NCBI GenBank assembly: GCA_905183005.1
Contig: CAJJDO010000008.1
Location: 560,927 to 624,926, forward strand
Direction: 5' to 3'
DNA: 64,000 nucleotides
Source: Paramecium pentaurelia
Taxonomy: Eukaryota; Ciliophora; Oligohymenophorea; Peniculida; Parameciidae
In this document: positions 46,640-59,712 of the stretch, one piece after another
How the letters are laid out: every line of letters starts with the position of its first letter
Position numbering within the stretch: the stretch's first letter is position 1
The notes under the pieces: generated by a model
Databases searched by the model: none
Told to the model about the DNA's origin: nothing
Seen by the model: the letters and a program-made list of their open reading frames with translations, nothing else
Program-made: the position numbers and the translations under genes

Positions 46640-48465
46640 TCATGATAGTTTTGTGTTTAGTTATATTTTAGATTCCAATAATGTTATAAATTCATTTAAT
46701 GAGATCTAAATTATAATAATAATATAAACCATTCCATCTTTATTTATATCACAATCCTTAAGAATATCTTCCCACATTTTTTCATCTATTTCATTTCCAA
46801 ATAACTCATTTATTTCTTATTTTGTAATATACCCATTGCCATCTAAATCAAATAATTTAAATGATTATTCAATTTTCTTTTTGCTTAAAGTTCTATCTCT
46901 ATTAATAGAAGCAGTTACAAACTCACTAAAATCCACTTTGCCAGATTTATTCGCATCAAGTTAAGGAAATAGTTCTTCTACAATATGCTAAGCTGCTAAT
47001 TTATCTCCCTTATAAATCTTCATATAAGCTAATATTAATGAATAAATATACCAGCAAGTAATTCTTCTTTGCTGACTGTTCCATCACCATTTCTATCAAT
47101 ATCTTGAAAAATTTTAAGAAGATCATCTTTCTCTTGACTTGATACTACTTAAACAGTAATAAATTAAAGGATGGCATACTTCAACTTATTCTTAGAATCA
47201 AAATCTTATAATCTCTTTAAACTTAAATTGTTGACTTAACCTTTAGCTTTATTATTTGAAATCCAAGCATGTTATTAAGCTTCAGAGGCACTTATTCTAG
47301 CTGATGGATCATAAAAAAGCATCCTTCTTATTAAATCTTTAGCTTGCATAGAAACTCTAGACCAATCATTACTGTCAAATTGATATGTACCTTTTCTCAC
47401 TTTAGCCAATACTTCTCCTTCACTATGACCAAAAAATGGAGGATATCCACAAAGTAATATATAGAGCAAAACACCTAATGACCATATATCACATTTTTGA
47501 TCATAACTTCCATTCAAAACTTCTGGAGCAACATAAAAAGGCTTAATAAATAAGATATCTTAAATACTGTTCCAATTCTCTTATTAAGTTTTTCATCATT
47601 TACTAATTTGGCACTAGCACCAAAATCTATAATTTTTAAGGCTCCTCCTTAATTTTTGGAATCAAACAAAATATTTTCTGGTTTTAAATCTCTATGAACT
47701 ATCCCTTTGGAATGACAATAGGAAACAGCTGATAATATTTATTTCATATAAGATGCAATTTCTTTTTCTGTTAAAATTTGAACAAATTTGATTTTTTCGA
47801 ATAGTTCACCACCTTTCATATGAAATTTTTTAAAGATTTACCATCACAATATTCACTTATTAAAAAATAGGAATTATCATCTTAATACATTTCATATAAT
47901 TTAACTATATTGGGATGATCAATATCCATCAATATACTGGTTTCTTCTAATAATTTTTCTTAATCTTCTTTCTTCAATTTTGATTTTAATATTAATTTCA
48001 TAGCTCTAATCATTCCTATCCTTAATAAATAAAATAAAACCTGTTTATCGATGAACTACCTTATAAACTTTTCCAAAACCTCCTTATCCAATCATCTCTT
48101 TAATTGTATAAAATTCACTGACATTCTTTTTAGAATTAATCCTGACAAACATTGTCTATTTAATGATCCATTGTTTTTCTTATCCTTATTGTTGAACAAG
48201 AGACCTTGTTTCTTGATTGTCTTCCTTTTTGCCACTTTTCATTTCTTAAGAATAATTGGTTTCTTTTTTAGGGGTTTGTTCTGCATCTTGAATTCTTTCC
48301 TGCACTTGTTCCATCTACTTTACCTTATTATTCAAATCTACAATATTTGCTTTATATTCTGGTTATTAATATTCAGTTAATTCTTTTACTGATTCATTCA
48401 CTTAGTTCATATCTAAATTATGGTTATAATATAATACCATAAGGATTTCCTTAACAACAACCCAT
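46640..48465 (-). CDS. Calcium-dependent protein kinase (CDPK)
   Basis: About 560 residues. The N-terminus MGCCQGNPYDMN fits myristoylation at Gly2 and palmitoylation at Cys3/Cys4, so membrane attachment is likely. A 25-nt intron (GTATTATATTATAACC...TTTAG) follows. Kinase domain: MIGQGGFGKVYK, RAMKLILK, ISEYCDGGELF, HRDLKPEN, IIDFGASA, and LWSLGVLLYILLCGYPPFFG. The calmodulin-like part has four EF-hands; the last, DINKDGMISLNE, is split by a 24-nt intron (GTTTATATTATT...AATTTAG). All catalytic residues are present. In ciliates and plants CDPKs couple Ca2+ to phosphorylation; this one is the intact counterpart of the altered CDPK at 40405-41942. Confidence 0.92.
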
Positions 48466-48892
48466 CCTAATATTTATTTTAATATTTATATGCCTAATTA
48501 ATTTGATAAATAGCAGTAAATATTTACCAATAATTTAATAAATTTCTTAAATATCTTGGCTTCAATTTCGAATCTGATAAGTATATAAATAGTTTTAATC
48601 ATATAATTAATCAATGTATTTGATAACGAACGTGTTGCTCAAATTTTTTTCATTCTTTAATTGGATGGTTATATTTACTTATAATTAAAAGATTCATTTT
48701 GAGAATGCTAAATTAAAATTAATAAAAAAAAATAGTACATATATTAATATCTTATTCATTACTATTAATATACCTTATCAAAAAAGATATTTTAACAAAT
48801 GCGAAAATTAAATTTTGTGCAATTAATAATAAAATTTTAGAATGAATTTTACCATCAATTCAAACATTTTTAAGATCTAAAATCACGAATAA

Positions 48893-51800
48893 ATGAACTA
48901 ATTTATTAACTTTTTGAAGCTTAATGGACAATTTACAAATGGAGAATTTCACTTTGGAGACTAGTAACATGAAAAAAAATTTACTATTTTTTAATAAGCA
49001 TTTTAAACATTAAAAGAAAACTTTCCAGAATTCAAACTTAAATTTAAATGTCATAAAGGCAATCAATAAGGCTCTATTGATATTGATTAAAAGATGAAAA
49101 GTGAAGATACAAGATAAACATTCTAAACACGAACAAATGATTAATCAATTAGTTTAGATTAATATAGAACTTTCGAAAATTAACAACCTTAAATGTAAGT
49201 TTAATAGGAAGTCAAGAATATAGAATCACATATAGAATATAAAAAAGATGAAAGTTTAAAATTGCAATAAAGTGAAGGATCAGATGAAGAATCTGAATTT
49301 GACAATTTTCAAGATAATAATCTAAAACAAACGATTAGTTTTGAATAAAATGATGTATTTTAATTAGAAGATAATGAGTATATTACAGAGTTACATAGTG
49401 ATATTCTTCGATAATTACATAATTCAGAATGCAGAAATTTGCAATTTAATAGTGAAGTGGCTAATTAAGATGTAGTTGATTCTGAGATCAAAATTCTTGG
49501 ATTAGACACAGCTTAAATAATAAAACTATAAAATGATTTGATACTTAAAATTGTGTAGAAATTCTTTTTATAAGAATGGAATCAATTAATTAATTCCTTA
49601 AATTTAGAGCAAAAGAAAATGAAAATGAATCTTTACAGACTTCTAATAATTTAAGATATTGAACAAGTTAAAAAAGGAATATTAGACTTCATTAATAAAA
49701 TTTCATATATAGACATTGAATTTTGCTATTATACTAATTATACAATGATAGCTGAGTCTAAGATAAATGAATTTTTAAGACGCTATGAAATATACCCATT
49801 TCAACATTTTGATAACTTCTATTTAGTTTCTAAAACCTAGAATGTGTCTCAACTTCAAGAAATAAGTCAAAAAATAAATAACAATTATAGAGGAATATTC
49901 TTACATTTTTCATCATTAAGGCCATATAAATAAGAAATTTAATATAATAAGGATCTGGCATTATGTAGATCCCTATATTATGAAAAAAATTTAGTTGAGC
50001 AGTTTAAATAAATATGTATGAATCAATATTTTGATGAATAATACTTTTTTTTAGAAATGAATTTTAGTCATGTTAAGCAGGATAGAGATTTATTTGAAAA
50101 ATAAATTAAAAAATATATTCAAAATAATTTAAAATGTCCTTTATTATTAAAGTTTACTACTTAATGTAATTAAAAAGATGAAAAAATTATAGATAAATTG
50201 TTTTAAGATGAAATTGAAGCTGAATAATTAAATATTATATATTTAAATAAAGAAGGAACATTCCTAATTTTTGGGAATCCAGAACACCTTTTAGATATAT
50301 TTAAAACAATTAGTGCAAAGTAAGAAACATAAAAAACTTTTATCACATAAACAACTTTATTTGTTGACAGGTAAAATGCTAGCTGGCCGACATTTTCTTA
50401 ATATAAACCTTTTGATTTAGACGCCTTACCTCAAATCATGAAAGAACTTGGATTTAAAAAATAATAAAGTTAAGAATCTGAGATGATTTTCTAGAATACT
50501 GAAAAAATTAACTTTAATCATTTTTGTAAGAAAAATAATAATATATAGTAAAAATAATGGAAATGATATGTGTGATTCGATAATAAAATTAAAATAAGGA
50601 GAAGATTAAATCTATTAACAATAAATTTCTTTTAAATCCATATAAGGCTTAACTTAATAGATTGGATAATGAATTATTTTCTCTATCTTAAGAGGGTTGT
50701 TCAAAAGGAAAAAAAGAAACTTTTTCAGTTACAATTGATATCGTTTAAAACAACATTAAATAATTCTCTTGCTCAAAAATCATAGAATTAAAAGTATAAG
50801 TTTCTTTATAATTTAGCCTAAATTTTTGGATAGCATTATTAATGATTACTTTTACTAAGATTTTTAAGAAAAACTAGTTTAAAGAAATTAATAAATTTAA
50901 TTTATTAAAATAGAAGAAGGTAAATATTAACTTTCTTCTTAAAACAGTTAAGTGATTAAACAATTTGAAGAGTATTTCTCTAAATTTGTGACATAAAAAC
51001 TTATTTTAAATCAAGAGCTATTAAGTGTTTTTTAATTTAGTAATTATATGAAATAAGAATTCTCTAAAAAAGGTGTTTATTACAAATTAGAACCTGATGG
51101 AATAATTTTTATTTCAAAGAGCATGGATTCAATTAATAATGTTATTTAAAGCTTATAAAATTATAGAGGATTTATTATAACCATGCATAGTTTAAAATCT
51201 TAAAATTTAGAGGAAAAACTTGAAAATTATTAATTAGTTTAAGCTAGAATTGGATATATGAAATATATATTGGGAGATTTTTTATAAAATATTAATCATC
51301 ATTAATAAAATGTAAAAATTATGGAGATAGAATTTAAGGAGGAATAAGAGATAAGTGCATTTAGTATATTCCATTTAAATTTTGATAAATAGAGAATCAA
51401 TTTTAATTCATAGATGATGGATTCAGCAACAATTTTATTATAAGAGGATATTATATCAATGATTTAACATTTGTACTTTTTCGAATTAAAAACTGATTAA
51501 GAAACTGGTAAAATCATATTTTTAAATATTATTAAAAATCCTAAAATTTATGTTACTTTCAAATAATAATACAGTGATTACTTTATTACTATGTTGGGAA
51601 ATTAAAAATAATACAAAGAATTATATGAAAATTTGATTCAATTATAAAATAATCAAAAACAATAACAAAATATTGAATTCAGTATATATATTGATTAATT
51701 TTGTGTTTTTCAAAATATAATACAAATTCAATAGAGCAAAAAAAAATTTAAACAAGATTTTGAAAAAAAAGGTTTTGAAGTTGATGATTAAAAAATTAAA

Positions 51801-52922
51801 TGGATTATCAAATCAAAAAAACCAACTTAATCATGTAATTATTTCAATAATTTTAGTTTAAATATTATCAATTTTAGTAAATAAAATGATTGAGGAGGAT
51901 GAATCTAGATATTATTAAGATCCTAATGATAAAAATGATAATTTTCTCTCAAATATTTCTGCAATTAAATAGGAAGGATCATCCTTTTAAAGCAAATCAT
52001 TCATATATTATTATTAAGACTTCTTTGAGGATTGGTAATCAAAAAATCTTTCTAATAGCATATATTAGGATGAAACTATGAAAAAGCTTCAATAAATAAC
52101 AATTAATAAAAATGAGATATATCTACCTTAAAAATAGTAATTATCATAATAAACTATTTTATCGTTCTAAAATGAAGATTTTAACAAGTAAAATATATAA
52201 GTACAATAATAACAATAACAATAATAATAATAATAACAATAATAATAATAATAATAATAAAAATAATAATCAACAAATCAAATCAAAATCGATAACATAC
52301 TGCAAAACTAAAATTAATATGATAATGATGATAGTGCCTAGATGAGCAGTTCTTAAATAAGTAATAGTTAATCAAGTTAAATAATAAAAGAATCTTATTA
52401 ATTTTAGTCTGAAATAAGTCCTACTTTTGAAAAAAAATGTTTATTAGTTGAATTTTAAAAGAATTTAATTTCAATAGTACCTCCGCTTGATGAAAAGTTA
52501 GTTCAACATCTCACATAAAATTTAAAAAATGAAAAATTTGAATATTTTGAACCATAAGTAAATTAGGATTACATTAATTATTTTCATAAAATAGCATAAC
52601 AAACAATTACATTATATATTATCTAAAAACAAGATAAAGAATACCATAATGAATTTTCAAAAAAGCTATTGTATTATTTAAATTACGAAGTATTAATTGA
52701 AAAATTTATGAGTCACAGTTCTTTAATTATTATCTGCTGTAAAGCAAATAAAGCAGCACGTTATTAAATTCCAAATAAAGATAAGAGTTATTAAATTTGT
52801 TTAAAAGATTCGAATTAAGTTTTACCTTTTTTATGGATTAGAAGAAAAACAATTTAAAGTTGAATAATATAAATATTTAATTAAGGATATTAAATTTGAT
52901 TGTGGTTGTTCTAATTTTCTGA
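48893..52922 (+). CDS. Large Gln-rich protein of unknown function
   Basis: About 1290 residues. The start MNQFINFLKLNGQFTNGEFH is chosen because the in-frame upstream region lacks any GT and cannot be an intron. Introns removed: 23 nt (GTAAGAAAAATAAT...TATAG), 28 nt (GTAAATATTAAC...AAACAG, or a close variant), 22 nt (GTAATTATTTCAATAATTTTAG) and 29 nt (GTATTAATTG...TCACAG). Folded-looking blocks are spread over the length, for example IIYLNKEGTFLIFGNPEHLL and VYYKLEPDGIIFISKSMDS, and the same layout (a strand pair followed by a helix) returns several times, so it may consist of repeats of one small domain. A tract of Gln with TAA/CAA codons lies at 52204-52260. No family recognised. The 3' end is the least certain part. 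Confidence 0.6.
52204..52266 (+). repeat. Trinucleotide repeat coding polyglutamine (TAA/CAA)
   Basis: About 19 triplets of TAA with interspersed CAA, one AAA, then two more TAA, in frame with the large Gln-rich gene. In the ciliate code this is a run of Gln; in another frame it appears as poly-Asn, which is a shadow. Confidence 0.85.
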
Positions 52923-53210
52923 TTGATCATTATTAATTATGATTCTTTTTTTTAATTGAAAGAAATATTGATCACTTAGGAGATCTAATTGAAAGAAATT
53001 TAATATAATTTCAATAATTTAATTATCTTTTTTTTTACAAATAAATCCTTGTAACTTCTTAATTTTAATTATCTCTATAAGAATGAATATTTTATTAGTA
53101 ATTTTAGTATCTTTTCAGATAGTAAAGAATCACGACTTAATCAACATTTGATCATAAGATTGAATAATAATTAATCATTCTAATTATATTAATTATTACG
53201 AAAATTATAA

Positions 53211-55842
53211 ATGTTTAGGGTCGAAAATATAATCGGTTTTAGATATCTAGCTTTAATAATAACGTGTACATCCGATCTTCTATTTCTTTTTATTGTCACT
53301 TTTAATTACGATTTTATTACTTAGAAAACTTTATGGGTGAACCTAGGGATGCATCTCATACTTTTAGGTATAAATATGATGACATTTGATTAGGTCTATT
53401 TATTTTCATAACATAGCATTTTCAAAAAAATTAAGAATATAAAATGCTAATAATGGATATTACTTTTATAGTTTTCTTTATAGCAAAGTGTTTCTATGAA
53501 GTTTTTAACTCACATTAAACAAATAATTATTTTGGGTATTTTTACATATCCATACTCTTTCACCTATTTTAAGGTACTTTAAAATGCTACTTTTTTAAAA
53601 TTGCTCTTCCTTTTTTATATTGCGGATTTTTGATTCAATAATTAATAATACCATAAAAATTAGAGAAGAATAGAGATTCATTATTATTTCAATTAATTTT
53701 TTTGGTAATAGCATTGTTTAATGATTTTGCCATTCAACTGTCAGAACACAAACTTATTTAGAATTATAAAACTCTTTATGAAGAGAAGAATCAGCAACTA
53801 GAACTTTTGAGTGATATTATTTATAAATTAAATTTAGGAATTCTTGCATATGATCAAAACTAAAAATTAATTTATCGCGGCTAATATATGGATTTTATAG
53901 AAGGTATGATTGAACCTAATTAAATTATTGAAAATGGAATTTATAGTCCAAATCGTTCTGAACTATAAAATTCTTAGAGTATGAGATTAATTTATCATAA
54001 TCGGAATTAAAGCTCAAATATCTAATTTTTAGATGATATAAAAGTATCTGAATACATCATAAATGAAACTGTTAATAAATAGATTGTTACAATAAGATAA
54101 ATACTTGAAAATGGTAATCAGTAGTAAGAATGTGAGTCAATATATTATAAAGTCAAATTATTTGGATAAAATTTAGAAAAGTTTAAGTATCATTTAAAAT
54201 TTACACAGATAACCCATAACAAACAGCCTTTAAATTTGTTTACTTTCTAAGTATTACTCATATTTTATAATAGTTAATTAATGATATATCTATATATAGT
54301 GCATTTAAAAAAGATTATAAATTTAGAAACAGTCTTATTAGTTCACTAAGTCATAAATTGAAAACGCCTCTAAATTCAGTTATTACTTATCTAGAAACTT
54401 GTCTTAATGATTCATGTCTTCCAAAAGAGCTTATCGAAACCTTCATTAAGCCTTGTTATTGGAACTCAAAAATTCTGCTGTATCTTATTTAAGATATTCT
54501 TGACTATGTATCAATTTACTCTTAACAAAAACAATTTTTGACAATTAAAATTATAGATATTCACAAATTACTTTTTGAAATCAAAGATTTAATAATGACA
54601 TAATGCAGTTTAAAAAACATTTAATTTACAATTAAATACAATAATGAAGATATCAATTAGATTTAAGCTGAGAAAAAAGAAATGTAAGATTTTAATTATT
54701 TTGTTTAGTAGTTGCTATATATAATCAGATCTAAATAAATTAATGAGAATCTTAGTCAATCTTTTGAATAACGCTTATCGATTTACTCCTTAAGGTGGAT
54801 ATATTGAATTAAATGTCAAAGAAATTAAAACAGCTAGTTCTCGAATGATTAAATTTGTTGTATCTGATAATGGAGTAGGATTAAGTAAATAGGCTTAAGA
54901 TGAAATTAATAAATAAATGCAAATTCATCAATAGTAAACTCTGAGTTCAAGAAAGGTTATAAATTTTATTTATTGTAGTAAAGCATATTGTAAACATAAT
55001 CTCTTGATAGAGGTATTAGTTATTCATCAATGAATTTAAAAAATGAAGTGCTTGGTATTAGTTTAAAAATAACAACTAAATTGATCAATTAATTAAATGG
55101 AGCTTGTCCACTTATAATTGAGAGTAGTCCTGGATAAGGATGCAAATTTGAATTTTCAATATGTGATTTAGATTTACCTAGTGCATAATAATTACATTCT
55201 GCTTCAAGACATAGAAAAAATGAGTCAGTTAAATCAGTTAAATCAAATAATCAAATTTAAGAATTCCTTACTATTTAACCAGATCCTATTAATAATGAGC
55301 AGATTGTTGTTTAATAAATCAGAAAAATTGATAGAATTAATCCAAGTAAAGAGAAAACTACAAATAATATATCTCGATAATTCTCCAGACAAAAATCTAA
55401 AAGTCACAAATCTATACCATCGCTTTGTCTGGTTTAAAAAAGAAGTACTTAAAATTTGTTAGCAGAAACAGGAAATATAGTTATAGTAGATGATGAACCA
55501 TTCAATCATATTACTTTGGAAATGATTTTAAAGAATCTTGGATATAATTAAATAATCCATTGTTATAATGGTTAAGAAGCAGTAAATTTAGTAACTTAAT
55601 AAAAATGCATAAGAACTATATTAATGGATATAGATATGCCGGTCATGAATGGTATATAAGCATCAGAATTGATAACTGATTTAATTGATTAAGAGAAAAT
55701 TATGCCATTATAAATTATTGCCTGTACAGCTCATGAAGATGAAGAAACAAAATAACTTTGTTAAGAAGCTGGAATTGATTAAATTGTTTTCAAACCTATT
55801 TTTCCTTAGGTTTTGAAAGATGCTTTATAAATCAAGCATTGA
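53211..55842 (+). CDS. Membrane-bound hybrid histidine kinase
   Basis: About 830 residues. Several membrane helices fill the first 230 residues (YLALIITCTSDLLFLFIV, MDITFIVFFIAKCFY and others), after a 26-nt intron (GTATAAATATGATGAC...TTAG). A linker with weak PAS-like character follows. The H-box is SLISSLSHKLKTPLNSVITY, with His in SHKLKTPLN. The ATPase domain has N-box LLNNAYRFTPQGG, G1 SDNGVGL and a degenerate G2 region (LGISLKITTKLI). The receiver domain has IVDDEPFNH, phospho-acceptor ILMDIDMPVMNG, and FKPIF with the conserved Lys. Further introns of 23 and 25 nt are removed. Hybrid kinases of this sort are numerous in ciliates; the signal sensed is unknown. Confidence 0.88.
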
Positions 55843-56312
55843 TTTCTTGAAGAGTATAAATTTGTATTAAAACTATTGTAAATTAGCTTTAGTATTAAAC
55901 TTTTCTTTCTATATTAATAAGATTTACTATAATAATTGAGGATTAAGTTTAATTTTTCATCTTTTTAATAATTAGACCTATATTAATCATATTTTTAACA
56001 CTTACTATAAATATTATATTTGAATAGATTAAATAATAAAGTCATTCTGAATTGGTCTTATTTAAATTAATAATTATTTCAAAGAATTTATATTGATGAT
56101 GTGTATTTGTTTTTAATTATTCAATATTTAGTATTTCATTACAAAATAATTATAGATAATTAACAAATATATCCTTTTTTAAATTCTTATTTATGGAGAG
56201 CTTTTAGAATATTATATAGAGTCCAGATGCAACTTACTAATTATTTATACGAAAAACTTAATTTAGAGAAAACAATTACAAAAAAGTAGGGTTTCCTATT
56301 TATGGATGCAAG
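55843..56312. other. Intergenic region with one long low-quality frame
   Basis: About 470 bp. A plus-strand frame from 56096 to about 56310 lacks TGA, but its composition (Ile/Leu/Tyr/Lys from A/T-rich codons) is what random AT-rich sequence gives. It might supply an upstream exon to the next gene through a 22-nt intron-like piece (GTTTCCTATTTATGGATGCAAG). Confidence 0.4.
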
Positions 56313-56717
56313 ATGAATCTTTAATAATCACCAAGATTAAATTGTTAATTAAAATCCTAAATCGGTTATGATAAGAATTATAAAATAAGATCTAATTCTG
56401 TAAAACATGGTTAAAATAACACATATGGACAAGTATAGAATAAATGCTAAATTTATTAATAATAAATCAACGATGTTATATAAAAGAGAAGAGAAGTCAA
56501 TATCAACTCTATTGAATAATAAACTTATTAGGGAAAGTTGTATAAATAATATACATAACCTGAAAAAAGATATAGCTTAGTTTTACCATAATTAATGTTT
56601 CAAAAACAAAAATAAAAACAGAAAATTGTGTAAAATTAAGCAATAACTGAGCCTTCTTTAATAATAGATTTATAACCATGGGAATCATATCAAAATTCTT
56701 TAACTTACTTTTAATGA
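56313..56717 (+). CDS. Small Gln-rich protein, unrecognised
   Basis: A continuous frame of 134 codons from the ATG at 56313. It is basic and Gln/Lys-rich, for example YKIRSNSVKHGQNNTYGQ and KQKQKQKIVQNQAITEPS, and ends with SLIIDLQPWESYQNSLTYFQ. Codon and amino-acid composition match neighbouring genes. It converges with the trichocyst gene, which ends 47 bp away. No domain recognised; the true start could be further upstream. Confidence 0.5.
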
Positions 56718-56764
56718 AAAAATTATAGGTACTGTTGATTAATGCTTAATAATTATCATATTAT

Positions 56765-58052
56765 TCAGAATAAATTATTCTCTTCTACGAAGCATGTTAC
56801 TACTTCTATCTTTGTTGCAATTATATTTTAAACATCTCTAATAATGGCAATCTATTTATCTCTTTCAATAGTATTTTATTGGTATTGTAATTCATATTCT
56901 TAACATTATTAATTTCTTTATTGATTTCCATTCTTGGCAGCATTGAATTCCTAATTAAATTAATTAGAATATTTATTACAGCATGAGCATCTCTAGATCT
57001 CTTATCTTAAATATCTCTATTTCTGATTGTCTCTTATAAAGCTTCTTGATCACTTGATTTCTCTCTTGTCAAACTTTCAATGGCATTAAAGATGGCAGCT
57101 AAAATTGTATCAGTATCCTAAAAAAAGTAAATAATATAAATACTCTAGCATTCTTTGCCTCTGCATCTTCTTCTGCTTTTATACTCTCTTTGATTGAATC
57201 TCTGATAGCTTCCATTTTTTCAATTAAAGTTTAGACAGCTGTTGGTTCCAATGTTGAAGTTAAAGCAACCATTGCTGTAATAGGGTTTTCTTCACTTAAA
57301 CATTACTTTAGATATATACCCAATTTTTGCTAATTAAACTAAAGCTTCATTGATTGCTTCTTCTTCAATAAATGATCCAGCTTTATGTTATGCTGCTACA
57401 TCCCAAACTTAATGTAATTTTGGAAGAATAACTTCAAAGGCTTATACCATCTCTTTCATTTAAGTTGTTCTTGTTGAAAAATCTAAATTATCTTATCTTC
57501 TAATATCTCTTAAAGTATCATCCTTAGCTTAGAATACTTAGATTTATCTAGCTTTCTCATTTATTTCTGCTTAATAAACTGCAATAGCTTCATTTAATCT
57601 CTTAGCTTTAAATTCTGCATCTTTAATTTCATTAATTGATAAACTAATTCTTTAGCTATAATTTTAAAGATCTTTCTTGCATTAAGATCCTATTTATGCT
57701 CTTTCATTATCAGCATCAATTTATTTACCCTATTCAAATTAAAATACAATTTTACTTCCAAATCTCCTTTTAAGTCATTCAGTAATTTACTCACAGCACT
57801 TAAAGATTCATTTCCTCTCAATTACAAAGCTATTGTCTGTAATATCTTTGAACCTAATGGATGGTCTTAGATTTCCTCTAATTTAGAATATGAAGGATCA
57901 TCTTAAAGAGATAGTTTTTTATGGCCTATGATCTCTCATAAAGTTTTACTCTTCTCAAACGCAGAGTGCTCTTCCTCATTGTAATGTTTCTTGCATACAA
58001 TTGGATGTGTAAACAAGCACAAGGCAATTACTAATGTTACTAAAATTTTCAT
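56765..58052 (-). CDS. Trichocyst matrix protein family member
   Basis: About 400 residues. The signal peptide MKILVTLVIALCLFTHPIVC is followed by an acidic propeptide (KKHYNEEEHSAFEKSK). The rest is almost entirely helical and heptad-rich: DHPLGSKILQTIALQLRG, KDLQNYSQRISLSINEIKD, QMKEMVQAFEVILPKLHQVW and LEPTAVQTLIEKMEAIRDSI. Few introns are needed (one near 57115-57150). This is the pattern of Paramecium trichocyst matrix proteins: secretory precursors, cleaved in the dense-core granule, which crystallise and expand on Ca2+-triggered exocytosis. I recognise the family, not the individual member. The C-terminus is IIATKIEVVTCFVEENNLF. Confidence 0.82.
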
Positions 58053-58258
58053 TAATTAATAAACTAAGCGTTTTTGAAAAATTCTGAAATATATAATGTA
58101 CTATATTAATAAATCAAAAGACAATAATTCTCAAAAGAATAATCATTCATTTGAAACTATAAGAAATAGTATTTATAAATTCACAATCTAATCATTGAAT
58201 TTCCATAAAGCATTTATTCTATTGGAACTCTCATGTTATTTGAAGCATTTCTATGATG

Positions 58259-59422
58259 AGATACTTTGAATTGGGCCATATTTTAAGAATTTAAACAAGA
58301 GTTCAGAGGATTTTAAATGGAATGATATTGAATTTAAGATTATTGATATCCGTTAGAATGGGTTTACAATATTCTATAATAATATTATTTAATTTACTTA
58401 ATTAAATCTTAATTTTATTATTATTATTTCTATTATTAAACTTGAAAACATTAATAAGACTGATTCTAACTTAAATTTGTTTACATCATTTTTTAGTTTG
58501 TAGATGAATTCCCTCTTCTTAATGGAGTTTATCCTTATGAAACATTTGCTACCTATTTAACAGGTGTAGATAATAAAGAATTGTTTCTAGTATGCACATT
58601 TTATTACTGTTAATCAAAAATGATTGGTTTTTATAGAAGAGTTGGTTAGACATATTCAACACTTTCATCTTTTTATGCTATTTAATTGTATTAACTACCA
58701 ATAAATGAAGATTTTAAAGGTTTCTCATGAGATTGATGCAATGATTAGTAATATTAAAAATCATAAGAATTTTATAATCTTGATGCATTAGATACTTTGA
58801 ATTAAACAGAATGATTATTTTAATTAGTTAATGTTTATTATGAACCATTTATTGATTAGCTTCTTAATTTTTATGGTGTTTATTAAACCATCATTTTTAT
58901 TTAAGGTTTTTTTTATATTTCTTCTAAATTTTTTTCATCTATTTTTTGAACCTAATCTATTATTTTATCACCAAAAGTGGCTGTCACTTTCTTTAATGGT
59001 AATTAATTTTCTTTGTACACTGAATTGATTTTATGCAAATTTAATCTAGGGATTGTTGCTTCTTTCTATATTTTATCTCTCCTATTATGAGGATTTGGAA
59101 CACATTATTGTAAATTATTTAGTCTATTATTAATATCCTATAATGTGGACCTCAGGAGTTCACAACTAAGATCTGACCTATTATAAAATTTGACAATATT
59201 ACTCTTAACGAATTGACATATAAAAATTTATTAATAATATATATTGCTAATTATTTTCTTTCTTTTTTATGTTGTTCTATAATCTATAAATTAGCAGATT
59301 ATTATATTCATAAATTGAATTTCAAGAAAAGAAGCTCAATTACTTTTAGATCACTTGATGATTTAAAGATAATTGAATAATACAAAAATATAATCATCTA
59401 TAATAAGTCAAAGTAAAATTGA
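58259..59422 (+). CDS. Unresolved coding blocks, probably one broken or multi-exon membrane protein gene
   Basis: Five plus-strand blocks look coding but lie in different frames. They are: about 58273-58390 (SEDFKWNDIEFKIIDIRQNG); 58497-58730 (FVDEFPLLNGVYPYETFATY and LFLVCTFYYCQSKMIGFYRR); 58960-59093 (VAVTFFNGNQFSLYTELILC, then GIVASFYILSLLL); 59097-59216 (HYCKLFSLLLISYNVDL), in the same frame as the previous one but after an in-frame TGA; and 59271-59422 (LADYYIHKLNFKKRSSITFR). I could not join them with introns of normal length. Hydrophobic pieces suggest a membrane protein. Either the gene has more introns than I resolved, or it is a pseudogene. Confidence 0.4.
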
Positions 59423-59712
59423 AATCTCAAAATTTAGATTTTTAATAATAGTAAATATTAGATATTACTGAAAAACATTTAATAAAATTTGTTAATATTT
59501 TAACATCCTTTTCATTTAATTAAGAAAAATATAAAATAAAAACAAGTTAATTTATTTTTATTTTCATTAACATTTGTTTTAATTAATTATTCCTATTATT
59601 ACCATTATCAACCACCATTATATATTTTTTATTTTAATCAACTCTTTTCTTTAGTATATCTTTGAAATTCTTCTTATATGCTATTTTACTTATATAAATT
59701 AATTTTATTAAT

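Noticed and set aside
52112..52345. Frame with a poly-Asn tract
   Set aside because: It is an off-frame reading of the TAA/CAA repeat; the open gene frame through the region reads it as polyglutamine.
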